This document shows, piece by piece, positions 5,436 to 8,833 of a DNA stretch of 8,833 bases. The translations under genes were made by a program, and so were the position numbers. This stretch comes from DASRDU01 sp035560235 (GTDB lineage: Bacteria; Acidobacteriota; Blastocatellia; RBC074), in NCBI GenBank assembly GCA_035560235.1, contig DATMAG010000068.1, positions 1-8,833 of the forward strand, in the 5' to 3' direction. Position 1 is the first letter of the stretch. Every line of letters begins with the position of its first letter. Below the pieces are notes generated by a model. It was not told the origin of the DNA. It saw nothing but the letters and a program-made list of their open reading frames with translations, and ran no database searches.

Positions 5436-6696
5436 CCCGTAATCGCTGCACGGCGATCAGGGCGATCAGGGCCATGCCGAGCGTGCCGTAAATCAATCCA
5501 TCCACCGCGAATCTGCTGCCCAGCGCTCCGGCGATGAATGAGCCGATCAGCGCGCCGATGCTCAGCAGCACCGAATAAATGCCCATCGCCGCGCCGCGTC
5601 CGGCCTGCGCGCCGACTACGTCAGCGAGCAGGGCCAGCGCCGCCGGAGTGAAACCGCTTTCGATCATGACGCAGAGCGCAATCGCCGCAAGCAGGCTCCA
5701 GCGCGCAAACGACGACCATTCCTGCGAATGGTTGTAAACGAACAGTCCGGCGCAGACAAAGAACATGGCTGTCAGAGCAATGCGCAGAATCTGTCGCCGG
5801 GTGAAACGCGACATGACAAAGCTCCACGCCGTCACCCCGGTCGCAAAGACGATTGAATAACCCAGCAGCACCAGGCCGATGCGCTCCGGCTGATCGGCGA
5901 AGATGCCGGTCAGAAACTGTCCGCGCTTTTCCCTGAGCGTCAGCAGAAACGTCAGCGTCGGGCCGAGCCACAAACCGACAATCGCATTCATGCACAACCA
6001 CGCCGGCGCGAGGCGCTGCAGCGAAGGTTCGCGGAAAGCCCTGACCAGACCGGACACGGCTGCTTCCGCGCCATGTTTTTTACTCCCGACGGCGCCGAGG
6101 CCGAGCAGCAATGCGCAGAGCAGATAGACTGCGGCAATGGCTGCAAACGCGCCGAGATGAAGCGAACGCCAGAGCGCGCCGCCGACCAGTCCGCCGAGCG
6201 CCAGGCCGACCAGCAATGACAGCTCGAAATAACTCATGACCTTGCCGCGCAACGTATCATCGCCATCGGTCACATCGGTCAGGTGCGCCAGGATTGATGG
6301 CGCCGTTGCGGCAGCAGCCAGGCCTTCGAGCGCGCGCGACACAAAAAAAATCGTGACCATTTCACTCATCCCGAACAACTGAGTCACCAGCGCGCCGAGA
6401 ACTGCGCCCGCGATCATCAGCACACGCGGGGCCAGCGCATCGGACAACATGCCCATCGGCAAAGCGCCGATCAGTTCCGCGCCGAATGAAATTGCGCCGA
6501 GCGTGCCGACCAGGGCCGCGTCAATGTTCGCTCCGCGATTGGCCAGGTCAGCCAGATACAATCCGACCAGTACTCCGCCCGCTCCGCCCGCAATGCGCAT
6601 CAGCCCGTTGCCAATCAGCACCAGCGGCAGGCGACGGTGACCAGGATTGGGATAAGAAGTCATGCGCTTTTCCGGCGGCAACAGACCGTCGCTCAT
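5425..6696 (-). CDS. Major facilitator superfamily transporter
   Basis: This protein of about 423 residues has roughly twelve hydrophobic segments, in two bundles of six separated by a basic cytoplasmic loop (about residues 205-225). The loop between helices 2 and 3 carries GMLSDALAPR (82-91), a form of the MFS motif A GxLaDrxGxR. A charged segment, TDGDDTLRGKVMSYFELS, follows helix 4. It should be an inner-membrane efflux or uptake permease driven by the proton gradient, but the substrate cannot be read from sequence. The start is uncertain: the ATG at 6696-6694 has no ribosome binding site and lies in a hairpin, while the ATG at 6663-6661 follows a GGAAAAG. The last codons (REER) and the TGA come from repeat copy 2. 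It is the first gene of the six-gene block. Confidence 0.8.
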   Translation of the reverse strand: MSDGLLPPEKRMTSYPNPGHRRLPLVLIGNGLMRIAGGAGGVLVGLYLADLANRGANIDAALVGTLGAISFGAELIGALPMGMLSDALAPRVLMIAGAVLGALVTQLFGMSEMVTIFFVSRALEGLAAAATAPSILAHLTDVTDGDDTLRGKVMSYFELSLLVGLALGGLVGGALWRSLHLGAFAAIAAVYLLCALLLGLGAVGSKKHGAEAAVSGLVRAFREPSLQRLAPAWLCMNAIVGLWLGPTLTFLLTLREKRGQFLTGIFADQPERIGLVLLGYSIVFATGVTAWSFVMSRFTRRQILRIALTAMFFVCAGLFVYNHSQEWSSFARWSLLAAIALCVMIESGFTPAALALLADVVGAQAGRGAAMGIYSVLLSIGALIGSFIAGALGSRFAVDGLIYGTLGMALIALIAVQRLREER

Positions 6697-6727
6697 AGTG
6701 CAGCGGCGTGAAGCTGCGGACGGTCTG
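6682..6727 (-). promoter_or_regulatory. Hairpin enclosing the first possible start codon of the MFS gene
   Basis: CAGACCGTC (6682-6690) and GACGGTCTG (6719-6727) are perfect 9-bp inverted repeats. A second 5-bp stem, GCAGC/GCTGC, is nested inside (6700-6704 and 6713-6717). The ATG at 6696-6694 lies in the unpaired part. In mRNA this could hide the upstream start or shape initiation at the downstream ATG. Any regulatory role is inferred. Confidence 0.4.
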
Positions 6728-6804
6728 GAATAACTGACAGGTACTGCCCGCTTCTTTCACAAGTCGTTACGAGGCGACACAGGATCCGGATTTATGCGAT
6801 TTCG

Positions 6805-6822
6805 GTGTGAGGCCAGGCACAC
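6805..6822. promoter_or_regulatory. Short interrupted palindrome between the secreted-protein gene and the MFS gene
   Basis: GTGTG (6805-6809) and CACAC (6818-6822) form a 5-bp inverted repeat with an 8-base spacer, about 110 bases upstream of the MFS start and just after the stop of the preceding gene. It could be an operator half-site pair for the gene block or a weak terminator hairpin. It is short enough to be chance. I could not find a convincing -35/-10 pair for the MFS gene in 6697-6837. Confidence 0.2.
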
Positions 6823-6837
6823 TGGCGCAACTGATCC

Positions 6838-8028
6838 TTACTTCAGATCAAGCGCCTGTTTGCTGATGAGATCGGAATATGAACGAAGGCCGCCGCTCGT
6901 GTACTCTCTGACGAAGCTTTCCATCGTCTGCAGCAGTTGCGTGCTGTAATAGCCCGGCACCGACTGCGACAGCGAGGCGCCCCACGTATTGCCGAAATAA
7001 CTGCGGATGATGACGCTCTGCGGTTCGCGGGGCAGGCGCTTCACGTTCTCAGCGAAGCGGTCGAAGCTGTCGTCGTGCATCAGGTAATACTCGACGTTCG
7101 AGGTGTAAAAGGCTGTGACCTTCTCTTTGCGTTCCGCGAGCAGTTGCGCGATGGCTTTGAGCGCGTGATCGCCTGCCAGATTGCCGACTACGGGAATGAT
7201 GCGGTTCTGTTCCTGCATCGTTTTCAGGAACTGAAAGTCAGCTTCAGCCGCGAGGTAAGCTGTCTGCCTGCCGGTCAGGTCTTTTTCAAGCAGCAGGTCG
7301 CGCCAGGTCGGGTAATAGGGCCGCGGGCCGCGTCCGTGACTCGTAAAGCGCAGGCCGAGTCCGGCGCTGAAAAACTGTTCGTGAATGCGGCGAATGGTGT
7401 CGAGTTCTTCGGGCTTCAGCTTCAGGCCGTAAGTGATGACCTTTGCGCGAATGGTTCTGGCAGCGGCTTCAAAAAGTTCACGCTTCGGCGGCGTTGTATC
7501 AGCGTATTCGGTCAGTTGCTGAATGCTGCGCTGATCCCACTGCTTCGGATTCGCAGGCAGCGGCTTGCCGAGAATCAGGCAGAGGTATTCGAGCCGGTTG
7601 CGCGACATTTCAAAGAGCGCCTTGAACCAGAGATGCTGCAGCAGATTGTCGCGGCGAATGTCCACGATGAAAGCGACGCGCGGGCGCAGTTGGGCGATGT
7701 AGGAAAAATTCTGATCCGGCCCGACGCCGAGGTAAGCGCCGCCCGCAAGCTGCATCTGGCGCAGTTTGCCCATCACGTGCAGGTAAGACGATTCGTTCGA
7801 GATCAGATTGTCGGTGTCGAAGTACCCGCCCGGTTCTGAGAGTCGTTCGCTGAGTTGAGCAAATTCGGTGACGGGCGCGGCTGAAGCCTGTGCGACGGGG
7901 GCGGCGGTCTGCTGAATCAGCGGAGGCGCGGAGGCGGTGCGGCTGTTGAAAAATGAAGTCTGTTGCGAGATGGCGGCAAGCAACGCGACGGCGAGCAGCA
8001 GCGCGATGAGCGGAAATCTGACTGACAT
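6838..8028 (-). CDS. Secreted or membrane-anchored conserved protein, LIC_10091-like
   Basis: With the ATG at 8028-8026 the product has 396 residues. It starts with a signal-type segment (MSVRFPLIALLLAVALLAAI), followed by an Ala/Pro/Gln-rich linker to about residue 50. The conserved part begins EPGGYFDTDNLISNESSYL (65-83), continues with GGAYLGVGPDQNFSYIAQLR (96-115) and FIVDIRRDNLLQH (120-132), and later has VVGNLAGDHALK and FYTSNVEYYL. I recall this wording from the uncharacterised LIC_10091 family, whose fold resembles methyltransferases. The VDIRRDN and VEYYL strands would fit that. Function is unknown and the family assignment is from memory. An in-frame ATG at 8073 would add 15 residues that spoil the signal peptide, and the chosen ATG has a GAGG eight bases upstream. 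The protein likely acts in the periplasm. It is probably a separate transcription unit from the MFS gene. Confidence 0.75.
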   Translation of the reverse strand: MSVRFPLIALLLAVALLAAISQQTSFFNSRTASAPPLIQQTAAPVAQASAAPVTEFAQLSERLSEPGGYFDTDNLISNESSYLHVMGKLRQMQLAGGAYLGVGPDQNFSYIAQLRPRVAFIVDIRRDNLLQHLWFKALFEMSRNRLEYLCLILGKPLPANPKQWDQRSIQQLTEYADTTPPKRELFEAAARTIRAKVITYGLKLKPEELDTIRRIHEQFFSAGLGLRFTSHGRGPRPYYPTWRDLLLEKDLTGRQTAYLAAEADFQFLKTMQEQNRIIPVVGNLAGDHALKAIAQLLAERKEKVTAFYTSNVEYYLMHDDSFDRFAENVKRLPREPQSVIIRSYFGNTWGASLSQSVPGYYSTQLLQTMESFVREYTSGGLRSYSDLISKQALDLK

Positions 8029-8035
8029 AAATCCG

Positions 8036-8110
8036 GCCTCAGACGATGGAGGCATCGGGCGACAGGCAGACAATCGTATGCCGCGGGAGAAGCTCCCTTG
8101 CCGTCTGTCG
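8036..8110 (-). promoter_or_regulatory. Structured 5' leader with a stem covering the ribosome binding site
   Basis: On the minus strand GCCTC (8053-8049) can pair with GAGGC (8040-8036), and the latter is the ribosome binding site of the secreted-protein gene. Upstream, CGACAG (8110-8105) can pair with CTGTCG (8065-8060), enclosing a small GGGAG/CTCCC hairpin. The leader from the predicted promoter is about 100 bases long. It matches no riboswitch class I recognise, and the stems are short. Confidence 0.3.
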
Positions 8111-8134
8111 TCAATGCCGGTTCAGGTTGGCACG

Positions 8135-8163
8135 AGTGTAGTGCTTTTCCCTGAACGGCTCAA
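8135..8163 (-). promoter_or_regulatory. Candidate sigma70 promoter for the secreted-protein gene
   Basis: TTGAGC (8163-8158) and TACACT (8140-8135) on the minus strand are separated by exactly 17 bases, each matching four of six consensus positions. Transcription would begin near 8128, giving a leader of about 100 bases. It lies just downstream of the 8171-8205 hairpin, as expected for a new transcription unit. Confidence 0.35.
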
Positions 8164-8170
8164 CCGGAGC

Positions 8171-8205
8171 GCCGGAGCAGGGAACTGAAACGTTCCTGCT
8201 CCGGC
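8171..8205. terminator. Strong GC-rich hairpin downstream of the chemoreceptor gene
   Basis: GCCGGAGCAGGGAA (8171-8184) pairs with GTTCCTGCTCCGGC (8192-8205), a near-perfect stem of about 14 bp with a short loop. It lies in the 263-base gap after the chemoreceptor gene and before the next gene's promoter. No U-tract follows on the minus strand, so it is either a terminator of the non-canonical type or an intergenic repeat. The stem itself is clear, the function is inferred. Confidence 0.4.
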
Positions 8206-8212
8206 ACGGGGC

Positions 8213-8275
8213 GTGACAATCACCCGCCGGAGCGACCGGACACGGAGCGTCGCTGCGACGGTCGGAGTGATTGTC
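8213..8275. repeat. Branched palindromic structure after the chemoreceptor gene
   Basis: GACAATCAC (8215-8223) and GTGATTGTC (8267-8275) are perfect 9-bp inverted repeats. Inside them CGACCG/CGGTCG and CGTCG/CGACG form further short stems, so the 63-base region could fold as a branched hairpin. It begins 17 bases after the chemoreceptor stop. It could be a terminator, an mRNA-end stabiliser or a REP-like dispersed repeat. Confidence 0.4.
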
Positions 8276-8291
8276 CTTCGCGCCACTATCG

Positions 8292-8833
8292 TCAGACAGC
8301 GGCGCGGGAATGCTGGTGACTGGCGGCCTCAGTCCTGAAACGGCCTGTGACCTGTTGCAGCAGTTCTGACTGTTGAAAGAGCGAATCCGCTGAGTTTTGC
8401 AACTCAGCGGCAATGTGCGCGGTCTGGCGCGCGGCAAGGTTCATCTGTTCCATCGAACTCAGAATGGCGACGGTGTTGCCGGATTGTTCTTCGGTGGCCG
8501 GCCCGATCTCTTCGGTCAGGCGGGCCAGTTCCCGCGTTGCCTGCACAATCGAATCAGCCCCGGCTGACTGTTCGCTCGTGGCAGCTTCGATCTGCCGGGT
8601 CAGGCTGGCTGTGCGCTCAACGGCGGCGATGATCATGTTCAGCGCATCGTTCACCGAATTGTCAGCGATGTGTTCTGAGACGACGCGGCTCAATTCGTCC
8701 ATCTGATGCACGGCGGCGCGCGATTCCTTCTGAATGGCCACAATCAGATCGCTGATTTCGCGGGTCGAACGGGCCGAGAGTTCCGCGAGCTTTCTGACTT
8801 CATCCGCGACGACGGCGAAGCCGGGGCCGTGTT
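8292..8833 (-). CDS. Methyl-accepting chemotaxis protein, C-terminal signalling domain (partial)
   Basis: The reading frame runs in from the right edge without a start and ends at TGA 8294-8292, so only the last 179 residues are present. The first visible residues, HGPGFAVVADEVRKLAE, are the highly conserved hairpin tip of the chemoreceptor cytoplasmic domain, which contacts CheA and CheW. After it come the descending coiled-coil helix with STREISDLI and two EQSxG adaptation-region motifs (SEQSAGADSI and EEQSGNTVAI), then a heptad-patterned end. The tail stops at SRAAV without a CheR/CheB-tethering pentapeptide such as NWETF. Sensor and membrane parts lie outside the window, so the ligand is unknown. 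Downstream hairpins suggest transcription ends here. Confidence 0.9.
   Translation of the reverse strand, partial: HGPGFAVVADEVRKLAELSARSTREISDLIVAIQKESRAAVHQMDELSRVVSEHIADNSVNDALNMIIAAVERTASLTRQIEAATSEQSAGADSIVQATRELARLTEEIGPATEEQSGNTVAILSSMEQMNLAARQTAHIAAELQNSADSLFQQSELLQQVTGRFRTEAASHQHSRAAV

Noticed and set aside
6937..7839. Plus-strand open frame of about 300 codons opposite the secreted-protein gene
   Set aside because: The minus-strand frame has a signal peptide, ribosome site and conserved-looking motifs. The plus-strand product looks like a random antisense translation rich in Arg, Ala and Val.
1..8833. CRISPR array, tRNA or rRNA genes
   Set aside because: No regularly spaced direct repeats, no tRNA-like cloverleaf with a TTCRA arm, and no rRNA-like sequence were seen on either strand by eye.

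Overview
The window is a bacterial chromosomal segment of moderately high G+C. Every convincing gene is on the minus strand except a transposase remnant at the extreme left. Taxonomic signal is weak. The mix of a Tes/MJ0619-like radical SAM enzyme, a soil-type mercuric-reductase-like flavoprotein, a secreted LIC_10091-like protein and a chemoreceptor would suit an environmental Gram-negative such as an acidobacterium (Blastocatellia-like). That placement is an inference and could be wrong.

Layout from left to right: (i) 1-136, the last 23 codons of an IS3-type transposase (plus strand) and the probable end of the IS. (ii) 137-516, two tiny minus-strand genes sharing an ATGA overlap: a 77-aa conserved small protein and a 49-aa ribbon-helix-helix-like protein whose stop codon lies directly on the IS boundary. 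(iii) 532-6696, six co-directional minus-strand genes read from right to left: MFS transporter, MerA/Lpd-type flavoprotein, small ABM-like protein, a half-size PiT permease, a cysteine-rich radical SAM protein, and an ArsM-like methyltransferase. (iv) 6838-8028, a secreted conserved protein preceded by a structured leader and a candidate sigma70 promoter. (v) 8292-8833, the C-terminal part of a methyl-accepting chemotaxis protein that runs off the window, followed by strong hairpins.

The six-gene block is the functional core. One reading is metal(loid) or organo-metalloid handling: efflux permease, thiol-disulfide flavoprotein, phosphate/arsenate-type permease remnant, radical SAM chemistry and a cysteine-containing methyltransferase. 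The alternative is lipid chemistry, because the radical SAM protein looks most like the tetraether/membrane-spanning lipid synthase family. The sequence alone does not decide between them.

Two structural oddities stand out. First, two copies of a roughly 100-bp palindromic repeat (1373-1472 and 5323-5435) sit in intergenic positions of the same gene block. Their arms carry matched changes that keep the hairpin paired, and one copy supplies a gene's stop codon. Second, the PiT gene looks like the first half of a normal permease joined to the very end of the second half at a shared internal motif, as if the two internal repeats had recombined.
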